A DNA stretch of 64,000 nucleotides, taken from contig NC_009659.1 of NCBI RefSeq assembly GCF_000013625.1, forward strand, positions 2,232,001 through 2,296,000, given 5' to 3'. Shown piece by piece: positions 1 through 9,220 of this stretch (positions are counted from its first letter, which is position 1; each line of letters begins with the position of its first letter). This stretch comes from Janthinobacterium sp. Marseille. GTDB taxonomy: Bacteria; Pseudomonadota; Gammaproteobacteria; Burkholderiales; Burkholderiaceae_D. The notes under the pieces are model-generated. The model was given only the letters and a program-made list of their open reading frames with translations. It was not told where the DNA came from and did no database searches. Made by a program: the position numbers and the translations under genes.

Positions 1-812
1 GTGAACCGCTATTGCGCAAAAACGTCGAGAAGCTGATTGCGATGCTGAGCGCACTGCGTACGCCGGATGGCCGCGAACTCGACCTGACGCTGACCACCAA
101 TGGTTCACTGCTGGCACGCAAGGCACAAGCCCTGAAAGACGCCGGCCTGAAACGTGTAACGGTCTCGCTGGATGCACTGGACGATAAAGTCTTCAAGCAA
201 ATGAATGACGTCGACTTTGCCGTCTCTGATGTGCTGGAAGGTATAGAAGCCGCACATCGCGTCGGCCTCGGCCCGATCAAGATCAATATGGTGGTAAAAG
301 GCGGCATGAACGATCAGGAAATCGTGCCGATGGCGCGCCACTTCAAAGGCAGCCCTTACATCCTGCGCTTCATCGAATACATGGACGTCGGCGCATCGAA
401 CGGCTGGAAGATGGATGAAGTGATTCCATCGGCCGAAGTCATACGCCGGATCAATGCCGAAATGCCACTCGAAGCCATCGCACCAAATTACGTCAGCGAA
501 ACCGCCGGACGCTGGCGCTATGTCGACGGCGGCGGTGAAATCGGTGCCATCTCGAGTGTCACGCAAGCTTTTTGCAGCGACTGCAGCCGTGCACGCCTGT
601 CAACTGAAGGCAAGCTCTACACCTGCCTGTTCGCCACTGGCGGCCACGACTTGCGCGCGCTGATGCGCGGCGGCAATACCGATGAAGAAATCTCTACTGC
701 GATTGCGCACATCTGGCGCGCACGCACAGATCGCTATTCCGAACTGCGCACCGCCAATACCGATGGCTTGCAATCCGAACGTAAAGTCGAGATGTCTTAC
801 ATCGGTGGCTAA
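1..812 (+). CDS. moaA: GTP 3',8-cyclase MoaA, 3' part (5' end outside window)
   Basis: This is the C-terminal roughly 270 residues of MoaA, the radical SAM enzyme that starts molybdopterin synthesis by converting GTP to the cyclic pyranopterin precursor. The reading frame is already open at the left edge: the residues before the first possible start read EPLLRK, the end of the family's GGEPLLR segment. The N-terminal CxxxCxxC radical SAM cluster therefore lies outside the window. The second [4Fe-4S] site typical of MoaA is visible near the end as a CxxC pair (FCSDCSR) followed about 14 residues later by a third cysteine (YTCLFA). mobA and moeA follow on the same strand, which supports the assignment. 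It ends in a glycine-rich tail (SYIGG), also typical of the family. Confidence 0.96.
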   Translation, partial: EPLLRKNVEKLIAMLSALRTPDGRELDLTLTTNGSLLARKAQALKDAGLKRVTVSLDALDDKVFKQMNDVDFAVSDVLEGIEAAHRVGLGPIKINMVVKGGMNDQEIVPMARHFKGSPYILRFIEYMDVGASNGWKMDEVIPSAEVIRRINAEMPLEAIAPNYVSETAGRWRYVDGGGEIGAISSVTQAFCSDCSRARLSTEGKLYTCLFATGGHDLRALMRGGNTDEEISTAIAHIWRARTDRYSELRTANTDGLQSERKVEMSYIGG

Positions 813-861
813 GCGCCGCTCATTCAACTGCTTCAACTGATATCGGATAAAGCCCAAGAAG

Positions 862-1458
862 ATGGATACCAGTCAAATTACCGGACTCATACTGGCAGGC
901 GGACGCGGTACCCGTATGGGCACTGTCGACAAAGGCCTGCAACTGTTCCGCGATGCGCCCATGGCCTTGCATGTGTTGATGCGCCTGTCGCCGCAAGTCG
1001 GCTACATCATGATCAATGCCAACCAGAATATCGCGCCGTATGAAGGCTTCGGCGTGCCGGTGTGGCAAGATGAAATGCAGGGCTTTGCCGGCCCGCTGGC
1101 CGGTTTGCAAACCGGACTGATCCACTGCGAAACCGATTACCTGGTCACTTCGCCTTGCGACTCCCCTTTCCTGCCCAAGGATCTGGTAGAGCGACTGGCA
1201 GATGGCCTGGAACAAAACAATGCAGACATCGCAGTGGCAGTCACCGGCGAAGGTGCAACCCGCCAGGCGCATCCGGTCTTCTGCCTGGTCAAGGCTTCAC
1301 TATTACCGCACCTGACGCTGTACTTGCAGGAAGGTGGGCGCAAATTCGATAAATGGTATTCATCCCTGGCGGTGGCCGAAGTCCATTTCGACGACGAAGA
1401 TGCCTTCCGCAATATCAATACGCTGGATGACTTGCGTAAATACGAGACCACTGCCTGA
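862..1458 (+). CDS. mobA: molybdenum cofactor guanylyltransferase MobA
   Basis: A 198-residue cytoplasmic enzyme that transfers GMP from GTP to Mo-molybdopterin to make the guanine dinucleotide cofactor used by DMSO-reductase-type enzymes. The N-terminal nucleotide-binding loop LAGGRGTRMG (residues 11-20) followed by DKG is diagnostic. Further on, TSPCDSPFLP matches the family's metal- and nucleotide-binding aspartate segment. Length is normal for MobA. It lies 49 bp after moaA, and its TGA stop shares a base with the moeA ATG, so the two are probably translationally coupled. Confidence 0.95.
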   Translation: MDTSQITGLILAGGRGTRMGTVDKGLQLFRDAPMALHVLMRLSPQVGYIMINANQNIAPYEGFGVPVWQDEMQGFAGPLAGLQTGLIHCETDYLVTSPCDSPFLPKDLVERLADGLEQNNADIAVAVTGEGATRQAHPVFCLVKASLLPHLTLYLQEGGRKFDKWYSSLAVAEVHFDDEDAFRNINTLDDLRKYETTA

Positions 1459-2840
1459 TGAATCTGCGCTATTCACACCTCCTGCGCGATGCCGCACTTA
1501 ACGACGATTTAGACGAACTCATGCCGAACGACACTCCAGCCGAATCCAGTGACAAGCGCACGACACTTTCCAACGTCATCAGTTGCCTGTCGGATTACGA
1601 TCCAGACGCGCTGCCGGTACCGGATGCGCAAACCATCATTCGCCAGTTCATCCAGCCTATTAATGCAATTGAAAAGGTAGCGATCCGCAGTGCACTGGAT
1701 CGCGTACTGGCCGCCGATATCGTTTCGCCGATCAACGTTCCTTCGCATGACAACTCGGCGATGGATGGTTATGCCTTCCGTGGCAGCGAACTACAGAAGG
1801 AACAGGACCTGCAATTGAAGATTGTCGGTACCGCCTATGCCGGTCGCGCTTATGAAGGCAGCGTAGGCAGCGGTGAATGCGTACGCATCATGACCGGCGC
1901 CGTGATGCCGGTCGAATGCGATACCGTGATCCCGCAGGAATTTACGCGTGACGAAAGTGAACAAGGCATGACCATACCGGCAGGTGTGGTGCGCACTGGT
2001 GACAACCGTCGCCTGAAAGGTGAAGATCTCGCCATCGGCACCCCGGCCCTGCAAAAAGGCCGCATCCTGCGTCCGGCCGACCTCGGCTTGCTGGCTTCAC
2101 TCGGCATTGGCGAAGTACCGGTGCAGCGCCGCTTGCGCGTCGCCTTCTTTTCGACCGGCGATGAATTGCGCTCCATCGGTGAAACGCTGGATGAAGGCTG
2201 TGTTTACGACAGTAACCGTTACACCCTGCACGGCATGCTGACCCGCCTCGGTTGCGACATCGTCGACATGGGTGTAATCAAGGATGATCCGGCCGCATTG
2301 GAAGCAGCCTTCCGCACTGCCTGCGAAAACGCGGATGCCATCATCACTTCCGGTGGCGTCTCGGTCGGTGCCGCCGATTACACCAAGCAAATGATGGCCG
2401 AACTGGGCGATGTCACCTTCTGGAAAATAGGCATGCGCCCTGGTCGTCCAATGGCCTTCGGCAAGATCCAGTCGCATGGCAAGGAAGCTTATCTGTTCGG
2501 GCTGCCGGGCAATCCGGTAGCCGTGATGGTGACCTTCTACTTCCTGGCGCGCCAGGCCTTGCTGCACATGATGGGTGCGTCGGCAGTGGATGCACCGCCC
2601 ATGCTGCGCGTCGTCTCCAAAGCGGCAATCCGCAAGCGTCCGGGTCGCACCGAATATCAGCGTGGCATCCTCAGCCTCAATAGCGACGGCGTACAGGAAG
2701 TACGCATCACCGGCTCGCAGGGTTCGGGTGTATTGCGCTCGATGTCGGAAGCCAACTGCATGGTGGTGCTTGAACATGATCGGGCCGAAGTCAAAGCCGG
2801 TGACCTGGTCAACGTCATCCTGTTTGAAGGTTTGATTTAA
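1458..2840 (+). CDS. moeA: molybdopterin molybdenumtransferase MoeA
   Basis: MoeA inserts molybdenum into adenylylated molybdopterin. The 460-residue protein is longer than the usual 400-410 because of an N-terminal extension of about 45 residues rich in Asp, Ser and Thr that I do not recognise. The MoeA core then begins, with SHDNSAMDGYAF in domain I, the molybdopterin-binding TSGGVSVG at about residue 297, and GLPGNPVAVMV at about 348. A beta-barrel C-terminal domain IV follows. The start is fixed by the one-base overlap with the mobA stop. A second, shorter start further in cannot be excluded, because the extension is not part of the conserved fold. It is the last gene of a moaA-mobA-moeA run. 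Confidence 0.95.
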   Translation: MNLRYSHLLRDAALNDDLDELMPNDTPAESSDKRTTLSNVISCLSDYDPDALPVPDAQTIIRQFIQPINAIEKVAIRSALDRVLAADIVSPINVPSHDNSAMDGYAFRGSELQKEQDLQLKIVGTAYAGRAYEGSVGSGECVRIMTGAVMPVECDTVIPQEFTRDESEQGMTIPAGVVRTGDNRRLKGEDLAIGTPALQKGRILRPADLGLLASLGIGEVPVQRRLRVAFFSTGDELRSIGETLDEGCVYDSNRYTLHGMLTRLGCDIVDMGVIKDDPAALEAAFRTACENADAIITSGGVSVGAADYTKQMMAELGDVTFWKIGMRPGRPMAFGKIQSHGKEAYLFGLPGNPVAVMVTFYFLARQALLHMMGASAVDAPPMLRVVSKAAIRKRPGRTEYQRGILSLNSDGVQEVRITGSQGSGVLRSMSEANCMVVLEHDRAEVKAGDLVNVILFEGLI

Positions 2841-2850
2841 ACGTTTTCCG

Positions 2851-2871
2851 CCCCGCTCGTTCGCAGCGGGG
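2851..2871 (+). terminator. hairpin after moeA
   Basis: A perfect 7-bp stem, CCCCGCT pairing with AGCGGGG, around a 7-nt loop lies 10 bp after the moeA stop. There is no clear T-run after it, so it may be a weak or factor-assisted terminator, or only an RNA-stabilising hairpin. Confidence 0.4.
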
Positions 2872-3077
2872 CATCAAATATTTCCATACGGAAATACATT
2901 TAATCCTCTCCCGTACTATTCAGCCAACTGATTGCAAACATATGTCATTTTGCACACAGGAAATGATGCAAACCGGCACAATTCGTCTATCCTGTATTGC
3001 ATATAAGTAATCAGTTTGCGCACACGCCTGAATAAAAAGTAAAAGCGGTGCGGTACCGATACACCAGGGAGGGTATT

Positions 3078-3932
3078 GTGGACAGACTACCGGCTACGTC
3101 AGCATCGACGACTGAACTCGCTCGTCCGGTTAATATCCCGCCGCGCCCGGCCCTGCTCATCGCAGTCCAGCATGAGATGAACAAGGAAGAACCGCATCTC
3201 AAGAAAATCGCACGCGTGATCAATCGCGACGTCGCCATTGCCGGCAACCTGTTGTCGATTGCAAACTCGGCGATGTTCAACCTCGGTCGCCATATAGAAA
3301 CAGTGGAAGATGCGATTACGCTGATCGGCCTGAATAATTGCAACGCACTGATGACCAGCCTGATGATGCGACGTGCACTATCGCACGGCAAGATGATGAT
3401 GCCGCGCTTCTGGGACGTGTCGGAAAAACGCTCATGGGGCATGATGTATGTCGCCAGGCTGACCCACATCAGCACACCTGAGCTCGCGTATAACTTCGGC
3501 CTGTTTTCCGATATCGGCATTCCGCTGATGATGGCGTCCTTCCCGAATTATGCGCAAACGCTGAATGCCGCCAACAAGATGGAAGAAGGTGGTTTCATCG
3601 AACTGGAAAACCAATGCCACCGAATTAATCACGCGGTGGTCGGCGGCATGCTGGCCGAACATTGGAGCGTGGATCCTGCCGTCGTCCTCGCGATCAAGAA
3701 ACACCATACGCACAGCATCATCAGTGACCTGACGTTTTCAGAGAAAGTCAGGCAGCTGATAGCGGTTTTCTACCTGGTGGATAAAGCGATACAGGAACAC
3801 CGCCATGCGACTTCGGTCGAGTGGCAGGAAGGCGGCCATCAGGCACGTGAAATCCTGAATTTGTCAGACGAAGAAGTGGAACAGATTTGTGTCGACCTGA
3901 AGGTGCATTTCAGCAGTCCCCTGCTGTCATAA
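3078..3932 (+). CDS. HDOD domain signalling protein
   Basis: A 284-residue protein made largely of an HDOD domain, the HD-like fold that has lost its catalytic residues and is often found in bacterial signalling. The pattern PPRPALL, then repeated helical segments with IARVINRDVAIAGNLL and a later RINHAVVGGMLAEHW, is typical. No receiver or cyclase domain is attached, so the partner must be supplied in trans. I chose the GTG at 3078 rather than the in-frame GTG at 3048 because a strong AGGGAGGG ribosome-binding site sits 4 bases before 3078. The gene stands alone between moeA and a convergent ankyrin gene. Its exact role (chemotaxis, biofilm, motility) cannot be read from the sequence. Confidence 0.8.
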   Translation: MDRLPATSASTTELARPVNIPPRPALLIAVQHEMNKEEPHLKKIARVINRDVAIAGNLLSIANSAMFNLGRHIETVEDAITLIGLNNCNALMTSLMMRRALSHGKMMMPRFWDVSEKRSWGMMYVARLTHISTPELAYNFGLFSDIGIPLMMASFPNYAQTLNAANKMEEGGFIELENQCHRINHAVVGGMLAEHWSVDPAVVLAIKKHHTHSIISDLTFSEKVRQLIAVFYLVDKAIQEHRHATSVEWQEGGHQAREILNLSDEEVEQICVDLKVHFSSPLLS

Positions 3933-3947
3933 GCGAGCCGGCTTGAA

Positions 3948-4607
3948 TTACAGCTTTCCGGCTTTTTTCAAACGGTAGGTCAGTCCATCGACGATATCGG
4001 TACTACCGTTCTCACGCGCGAAATCAATCGCCGTCATCCCAACATCATTCTTCAGGCTGGCATCCGCTCCGGCATCCGACAAAACTTTGACCGAATAGAT
4101 AAAGCCGCCACGTGCCGCCATCATCATGGGCGTGGTTTTATTTGGTGAAGGTGCATCCAGTTCAGCACCCTGCTTGACCAGGATTTTCACAATCTCGCTA
4201 TCACCGGAAGCCGCCGCATAATGCAGTGCGGTCCAGCCACTCTTGTTCACGGCTGCGCCCTTGGCGAGCAAGGCTTGCACCGCCGGCATATTCGCCTTGA
4301 AGGCGGCAATCATCAAAGCCGTATCGCCGTTGCGCGCCTGCTGCTCGAGGTCTATGCCACGTGCATTCAACAGCACCGGGAAGACCTTCATCGAGCCTTC
4401 ACGCATCGCCAGGATCAAGCCCGAATCGCCACGCACGCCTTCTATCGTATTCGGATCGAAACCGCGCTTCAGCAAGGTGGTCACGGTCTGCGCATCATCC
4501 AGCGATACCGCACGAAAGAAATCCTCATATGCACCGGCACGCGCCAGCGGAGGACACAGCGACAATATTGCTACGCCCAGCAAAGCGGCAAGGGTCAATC
4601 TGCGCAT
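3948..4607 (-). CDS. secreted ankyrin-repeat protein
   Basis: A 219-residue protein with an N-terminal signal peptide (MRR, hydrophobic LAALLGVAILSL, then PPLARAG as likely cleavage region), followed by about five ankyrin repeats. Clear repeat cores include NGDTALMIAA, GWTALHYAA and TPMMMAARGG. It probably acts as a periplasmic protein-binding scaffold; no partner is visible. The frame stays open upstream to 4712, but that would overlap tatD. The ATG at 4607 puts the signal peptide at the very start, and an ATG at 4646 is the alternative. Neither has a strong ribosome-binding site. It is the last gene of the mltG-to-tatD run, 43 bp after tatD. Confidence 0.82.
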   Translation of the reverse strand: MRRLTLAALLGVAILSLCPPLARAGAYEDFFRAVSLDDAQTVTTLLKRGFDPNTIEGVRGDSGLILAMREGSMKVFPVLLNARGIDLEQQARNGDTALMIAAFKANMPAVQALLAKGAAVNKSGWTALHYAAASGDSEIVKILVKQGAELDAPSPNKTTPMMMAARGGFIYSVKVLSDAGADASLKNDVGMTAIDFARENGSTDIVDGLTYRLKKAGKL

Positions 4608-4650
4608 GGGTGACGGCAAATCCGCTTGTATTTTGGTGTGCCACATACGG

Positions 4651-5430
4651 TTAGCGTGCAATCTTGAAGAGATTGAAAAAATTATCGCTGGTCTGTTGTG
4701 CCAGTTGCTCAAGCGGCACGCCTTTTAGCGTTGCCAGGTATTCACCGACATGACGCACCAGGCCCGGCTCATTCACCTTGCCGCGATGTGGCACTGGTGC
4801 GAGGTAAGGCGAGTCGGTTTCGATCAGCATTTGTTCCAGCGGTACTTCACGCGCGACCGCCTGCAAATCTTTCGCGCTCTTGAAAGTCACGATGCCGGAA
4901 AAAGAAATATAAAAACCCATATCCATCGCCGCGCGCGCCACTTCCAGCGATTCGGTAAAGCAATGCATGACACCCGCCGCACCACCTGCATCCGTACCGG
5001 CGCCCTCTTCACGCATGATGCGTATCGTGTCTTCCGACGCAGCACGGGTATGGATGATCAAAGGCTTGCCGGTCGCACGCGAAGCACGGATATGGCGGCG
5101 GAAACGTTCACGCTGCCATTCGAGGTCGCCTTCCAGGCGATAGTAGTCGAGGCCGGTTTCACCGATGGCGACGATCTTTGGATGTTCGGATAAACGGACC
5201 AGGTCTTCGACCGAAGGCTCCGGCGTATCTTCATAGTCAGGATGCACGCCGACCGATGCGTAGATATGCGGGTAGCGTTCCGCCAGTTCCAGTACGCTGG
5301 GAAAATCCGGCAGGTCGACCGACACGCAGAGTGCATGGCTGACTTTATTCTCGGCCATCTTGCCGAGGATTTCAGGCATGCGCGCAGCGAGTTCGGGGAA
5401 ATTAATGTGGCAGTGGGAATCGATAAACAT
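4651..5430 (-). CDS. TatD family metal-dependent hydrolase (YcfH type)
   Basis: A 259-residue TIM-barrel hydrolase of the TatD DNase family. Metal ligands are visible in order: SHCH at residues 5-8, the glutamate in IGETGLDYYR, HTR in the middle, the histidine in GVMHCF, and the aspartate in ETDSPYLAP. Members act as Mg-dependent deoxyribonucleases or related phosphoesterases. Its place downstream of tmk and holB matches the common ycfH position in proteobacteria. The ATG start matches the family N-terminus (MFIDSHCH) exactly. A GNAT gene sits between it and pilZ. Confidence 0.92.
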   Translation of the reverse strand: MFIDSHCHINFPELAARMPEILGKMAENKVSHALCVSVDLPDFPSVLELAERYPHIYASVGVHPDYEDTPEPSVEDLVRLSEHPKIVAIGETGLDYYRLEGDLEWQRERFRRHIRASRATGKPLIIHTRAASEDTIRIMREEGAGTDAGGAAGVMHCFTESLEVARAAMDMGFYISFSGIVTFKSAKDLQAVAREVPLEQMLIETDSPYLAPVPHRGKVNEPGLVRHVGEYLATLKGVPLEQLAQQTSDNFFNLFKIAR

Positions 5431-5508
5431 AGGCGGAATTGTACGCGTCCGGCAGCTTTACTGCATCCACACACGCAGGAACAGACAATTTGCCGTAGGG
5501 AAGCAGGA

Positions 5509-6006
5509 CTAGGCGACCCGCTTGCCAACAATGACCAGGTCGCGCTCCACCCCATCCAGCGTAGCAACGCGCGGCATATTCGCCCAACGCTCAAAACCGA
5601 AGCGTTCAAACAATTTCAGGCTGGGCGTGTTGTGGCCGAAGATCAGCCCGACCAGCGTATGTATGCCGAGCTTGGGCGCGTAGGCAATTGCTTCTTGCAG
5701 CAGATAAGCGCCCAAGCCCTTGCCGCGCGCATCTTCGTGCAGGTAAATGGACAGTTCGACAGTCGCCGCATAAGCGGCACGGGCGTGGAAGTTGGAATAG
5801 GACAGCCAGCCCAGCACGCGCCCCTGCTCTTCCAGCACCCATATCGGGCGCTGTCCTGCGGTATGTTCGAGAAACCATGCCTGGCGCGAAGCGACCGTGA
5901 CCGGTTCGATATCGGCCGTCACCTGACGGGAAGCGATGGTGCTGTTGTAGATGGCGACGATGGCAGGCAAATCGTCCAGAGTAGCAAGGCGGTACGGCAA
6001 AGACAT
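5509..6006 (-). CDS. GNAT family N-acetyltransferase (phosphinothricin acetyltransferase-like)
   Basis: A 165-residue GNAT enzyme that uses acetyl-CoA. It carries the acetyl-CoA loop RGKGLGAYLL, preceded by the beta-strand VELSIYLHEDA, and a C-terminal LFERFGFERW. The N-terminus YNSTIASRQVTADIEPV resembles the Pat/YncA group, which acetylates phosphinothricin, methionine sulfone or similar amino acids. Substrate cannot be decided here. It starts 23 bp after the pilZ gene on the same strand, within the mltG-tmk-holB cluster, where such a gene is not standard. Confidence 0.85.
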   Translation of the reverse strand: MSLPYRLATLDDLPAIVAIYNSTIASRQVTADIEPVTVASRQAWFLEHTAGQRPIWVLEEQGRVLGWLSYSNFHARAAYAATVELSIYLHEDARGKGLGAYLLQEAIAYAPKLGIHTLVGLIFGHNTPSLKLFERFGFERWANMPRVATLDGVERDLVIVGKRVA

Positions 6007-6029
6007 AATGGGAAAAGCTGCTCCTGCGC

Positions 6030-6407
6030 TTATAGGGTATGCGTGGCGCGCGATGAGCCGAGTGCGGCCCCAAGCAATTCTTCTATTCTTTGCTTGATGC
6101 GTTGACCGCTCTCATCTGCCGAGAATTGCACACCTATGCCTTGCGCCTTATTGTTGTTCGCACCGGCCGGGGTGATCCACGCGATCTTGCCGGCGATCGG
6201 ATATTTGGTCGGATCATCCAGCAAGGTCAGGATCAGGTAGATTTCATCGCCTATCTTGTAGGACTTGGTCGATGGCACAAAAATGCCGCCATTCGCGAGA
6301 AAGGGAATATAAGCGGCATAGAGCGCGGATTTTTCCTTGATCGGCAAGGACAGCACCGAGGGCCGACCGACGACCGGACTGCCTGTTGCTAGCGGGTTAT
6401 CTGCCAT
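6030..6407 (-). CDS. pilZ: PilZ domain protein (type IV pilus-type PilZ)
   Basis: A 125-residue single-domain PilZ protein. The SLPIKEKSALYAAYIPFLANGGIFVPT-like pattern is typical of the stand-alone PilZ needed for type IV pilus assembly, which usually lacks the RxxxR motif for cyclic-di-GMP, and none is visible here. The open frame continues upstream into holB. The true start is the ATG at 6407, which has a GAAAGGTG ribosome-binding site a few bases before it, 10 bp after the holB stop. The tmk-holB-pilZ-tatD order is standard in beta- and gammaproteobacteria. Confidence 0.88.
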   Translation of the reverse strand: MADNPLATGSPVVGRPSVLSLPIKEKSALYAAYIPFLANGGIFVPSTKSYKIGDEIYLILTLLDDPTKYPIAGKIAWITPAGANNNKAQGIGVQFSADESGQRIKQRIEELLGAALGSSRATHTL

Positions 6408-6417
6408 CACACACCTT

Positions 6418-7452
6418 TCAGGAGAAAATCGTCGAATATTCCAGCAACATGTCTTCGATAAAGAGCTTGGGTGCCAATGGATGCTCGGCAATCGCGCGCC
6501 TGTCATTGACGGCCTTGATTTCCTGCAGCAAGGCGGCGGTTTCAACCCGCTGTGCCAATGCGCCCAACTCTTTTTTGTAGCGTGGATAGTAACGGATTGT
6601 GCCGGAAAGTTTGACGGAAAGCACGTCATACAACCAGCGTTGCAACCACGCTACTAGTTCCGGCACCGGCGTCTTTTGCAGGCGATCGGCAGCTTTCAAT
6701 GCGCCATCGACACCTGGCTGGGCCAACTGGCGCAGGAAGTCATCCATGGTTTCCCGCATGCCGGCCTGCGACGCATCGAATGCCGCCAGTGGCGCACCAC
6801 CCTGCTCGGCCAGCCAGCCATCGGCCTCGCTGACTTGTTGCGACTTCAGCCATTGCAAGGCTTCATCACGCCCCGGCAGCGCCAAAGCAAATTTACGGCA
6901 GCGCGACAGGATGGTCGGCAGCAGGCGATCCAGGCTATTGCTGACCAGCAGGAACATGGTTTGCGGCGGCGGCTCTTCCAGCATTTTCAGCAGGGAATTG
7001 GCGGCCGCAGTGTTCAAGACTTCAGCCGGATACAACACAACCACCCGCATGCCGGAACGATGCGTGGAGATATTCATGAAGTCGCCCAATGCGCGTATCT
7101 GGTCGATCTTGATTTCTTTTGACGGTGCCTTGGTCGTCTTGGCTTTTTTCGTATCTGCAGCTTCGGCATCCTCACCTTCGGCGCTATCACCGTCATCGAG
7201 GATTTCAGGACGCACGCGCCGGTAATCGGGATGGCTATATTGCGTAAACCAGCCGCAGGCGATGCAGCTGCCGCAGGCATGGCCATCGGCGGCCGGTGTT
7301 TCGCATAACAAGGACTGTGCGAAGGCTTCGGCAAAAGCAGTCTTGCCTATGCCCTCGGCACCATGGAACAGGATGGCATGCGGCAGGCGCTCGCGCAGTT
7401 GCTGCAACTGCTGCCAGGATGCCTGCTGCCACGGATAAAGCGTTGTACTCAA
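6418..7452 (-). CDS. holB: DNA polymerase III subunit delta' HolB
   Basis: A 344-residue clamp-loader subunit. It contains a P-loop-like [14 protein letters not shown], then four cysteines in a zinc-binding arrangement (CETP...CGSCIAC), and the AAA+ segment [16 protein letters not shown] with the sensor-1-like [16 protein letters not shown] Lys/Ala-rich acidic insert near residues 90-115 separates the zinc site from the rest. Translation starts at a TTG that overlaps the tmk stop in a TTGA arrangement, so expression is coupled to tmk. It serves chromosomal replication in the cytoplasm. Confidence 0.94.
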   Translation of the reverse strand: MSTTLYPWQQASWQQLQQLRERLPHAILFHGAEGIGKTAFAEAFAQSLLCETPAADGHACGSCIACGWFTQYSHPDYRRVRPEILDDGDSAEGEDAEAADTKKAKTTKAPSKEIKIDQIRALGDFMNISTHRSGMRVVVLYPAEVLNTAAANSLLKMLEEPPPQTMFLLVSNSLDRLLPTILSRCRKFALALPGRDEALQWLKSQQVSEADGWLAEQGGAPLAAFDASQAGMRETMDDFLRQLAQPGVDGALKAADRLQKTPVPELVAWLQRWLYDVLSVKLSGTIRYYPRYKKELGALAQRVETAALLQEIKAVNDRRAIAEHPLAPKLFIEDMLLEYSTIFS

Positions 7453-8063
7453 GAGTCTATCCCCGCCACGATCGCGCGCAACTGTTCCTGGATCGCAGCA
7501 ATGCTCCGGGTTGAATCGATTACATGGAAGCGTTGCGGGAATTCCGCCGCACGGCGCAGGTATTCGGCGCGTGTCGCAGCGAAGAATTCGGCTTTCTCCT
7601 GCTCGAATTTATCCAGCGTACGGGTAGCATCGAGCCGCGCCCGTGCGACATCCAGCGGCACGTCGAACAGCAGCGTCAAGTGCGGCTGCAAATGCGGATG
7701 TACCCATTGTTCCAGTGCATTCAATTTGGCGCGATCCAGTTTGCGGCCTCCGCCCTGATACGCGAAGGTCGCATCGGTAAAGCGATCGGAAATCACCCAG
7801 TCACCACGTTCCAGTGCCGGCGCAATCACTTGCGCGATATGCTCGCGGCGTGCGGCAAACATTAGCAAGGCTTCAGTTTCCAGGTGCATTTTTTCATGCA
7901 GCAGGATTTCACGCAGCTCTTCACCGAGGCTGGTACCGCCCGGTTCACGGGTGACAACGACGGTCTTTTTGCGTTCGCACAGCAGCTCGGCAACGAAGGA
8001 CAAATGGGTGGACTTGCCCGCCCCGTCTATGCCTTCAAATGTGATGAATTTCCCTGTCGTCAT
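7449..8063 (-). CDS. tmk: thymidylate kinase
   Basis: A 204-residue dTMP kinase that phosphorylates dTMP to dTDP. It shows the P-loop [11 protein letters not shown] at residues 9-19, the DR motif in TREPGGT, and the lid region [18 protein letters not shown]. Length matches the family. The ATG start is clear and overlaps nothing upstream. The stop overlaps the holB TTG start by four bases. It forms the usual mltG-tmk-holB unit. Confidence 0.96.
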   Translation of the reverse strand: MTTGKFITFEGIDGAGKSTHLSFVAELLCERKKTVVVTREPGGTSLGEELREILLHEKMHLETEALLMFAARREHIAQVIAPALERGDWVISDRFTDATFAYQGGGRKLDRAKLNALEQWVHPHLQPHLTLLFDVPLDVARARLDATRTLDKFEQEKAEFFAATRAEYLRRAAEFPQRFHVIDSTRSIAAIQEQLRAIVAGIDS

Positions 8064-8116
8064 GCGCTGACCATAATGAATGTTATTGATGGAATGATCT
8101 GAACGAATATTCTTTA

Positions 8117-9106
8117 TTACCTGCCGCGCTGGTATTTGTTGACGGCATTATTGTGCTCATCCAGCGTCGCCGAAAACTGGCTGCTGCCGTCACCGCGTGC
8201 GACGAAATATACCGCATCCGTTTTCGCCGGGTTCATTGCGGCATGCAGCGATTCGGCACCCGGCAAGGCGATAGGCGTCGGCGGCAAGCCCAGGCGGGTG
8301 TATGTATTGTGCGGTGTGTCGGTCTGCAAATCACGTTTGCGGATATTGCCCTTGAATTGCTCACCCATGCCGTAAATCACGGTCGGATCTGTTTGCAGCA
8401 ACATGCCCTGGCGCAGGCGATTGACGAAGACACCGGCAATCATGCCGCGTTCGGATTTCTTGCCGGTTTCCTTTTCCACGATGGACGCCATGATCAATGC
8501 TTCATACGGTGTCGCATACGGCAGGTTGTCATTGCGTGCGAGCCAGGCTTCGTTCAGGCGTTTGATCATCAGGCTGTGTGCCTGCTTGTAAATTTGCAGG
8601 TCGCTGGAATTTTTCGCAAACAAATAGGTATCCGGATAAAACAAGCCTTCCGGCAGCGGGAAGTCAGTGGAGACTTTCGCCATCAAATCCTTGTCCGACA
8701 AGCCTGCGGTATCGTGCCTCAGACCCGGATGACCATCAATCGCCTGGCGCATCTGGCGGAAATTCCAGCCTTCTATGATGGTCAGCGCTTCCTGTACAAA
8801 TTCGCCACGTACCAATTGCTTGATCAGGCCGTTCGGCGTGGTGCCCGGCTTGAGTTCATAGGTGCCTGCCTTGAGTTTGGTGCTGTTGCCGGTGATTTGC
8901 GCCAGCACGGTCATGAGCCAGGGATTGGCCGGTACGCCTGCCGCGTCGATTTGTTGCATGCTGCTTCTGAGACCGCTACCGGCGGCAATGGTGAACTCCA
9001 CACCGGAAGTCTGTTCAGCCGGAAGAATCGGCTGTTCTGCCCAAAACATGAAAGATGCGCCGGCAATGATGCCCAGCAGGATAATGCGCCTGAATAATTT
9101 TTTCAA
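8117..9106 (-). CDS. mltG: endolytic murein transglycosylase MltG
   Basis: A 329-residue inner-membrane lytic transglycosylase that cuts nascent peptidoglycan strands and so helps set glycan length. One N-terminal transmembrane helix ([15 protein letters not shown]) is followed by the YceG domain. The catalytic glutamate lies in [15 protein letters not shown], and the conserved [10 protein letters not shown] and [13 protein letters not shown] segments follow. The start is a TTG. It is the first gene of the minus-strand run through tmk, holB, pilZ, GNAT, tatD and the ankyrin gene. It is divergent from ygfZ with a gap of about 114 bp that should hold both promoters. Confidence 0.95.
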   Translation of the reverse strand: MKKLFRRIILLGIIAGASFMFWAEQPILPAEQTSGVEFTIAAGSGLRSSMQQIDAAGVPANPWLMTVLAQITGNSTKLKAGTYELKPGTTPNGLIKQLVRGEFVQEALTIIEGWNFRQMRQAIDGHPGLRHDTAGLSDKDLMAKVSTDFPLPEGLFYPDTYLFAKNSSDLQIYKQAHSLMIKRLNEAWLARNDNLPYATPYEALIMASIVEKETGKKSERGMIAGVFVNRLRQGMLLQTDPTVIYGMGEQFKGNIRKRDLQTDTPHNTYTRLGLPPTPIALPGAESLHAAMNPAKTDAVYFVARGDGSSQFSATLDEHNNAVNKYQRGR

Positions 9107-9220
9107 AACTAGGTCTCGGTGAAATCCAACACAATCCGACGCGTTTTTGCCACGCCACTATAATCAGACCCTAATGATAATCGCTGAACCACCTTACGCT
9201 CCAATTTATTGATTGAAATT

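Noticed and set aside
6408..6629. Longer PilZ frame overlapping holB
   Set aside because: A good ribosome-binding site lies before 6407, and the upstream part is a shadow of holB.
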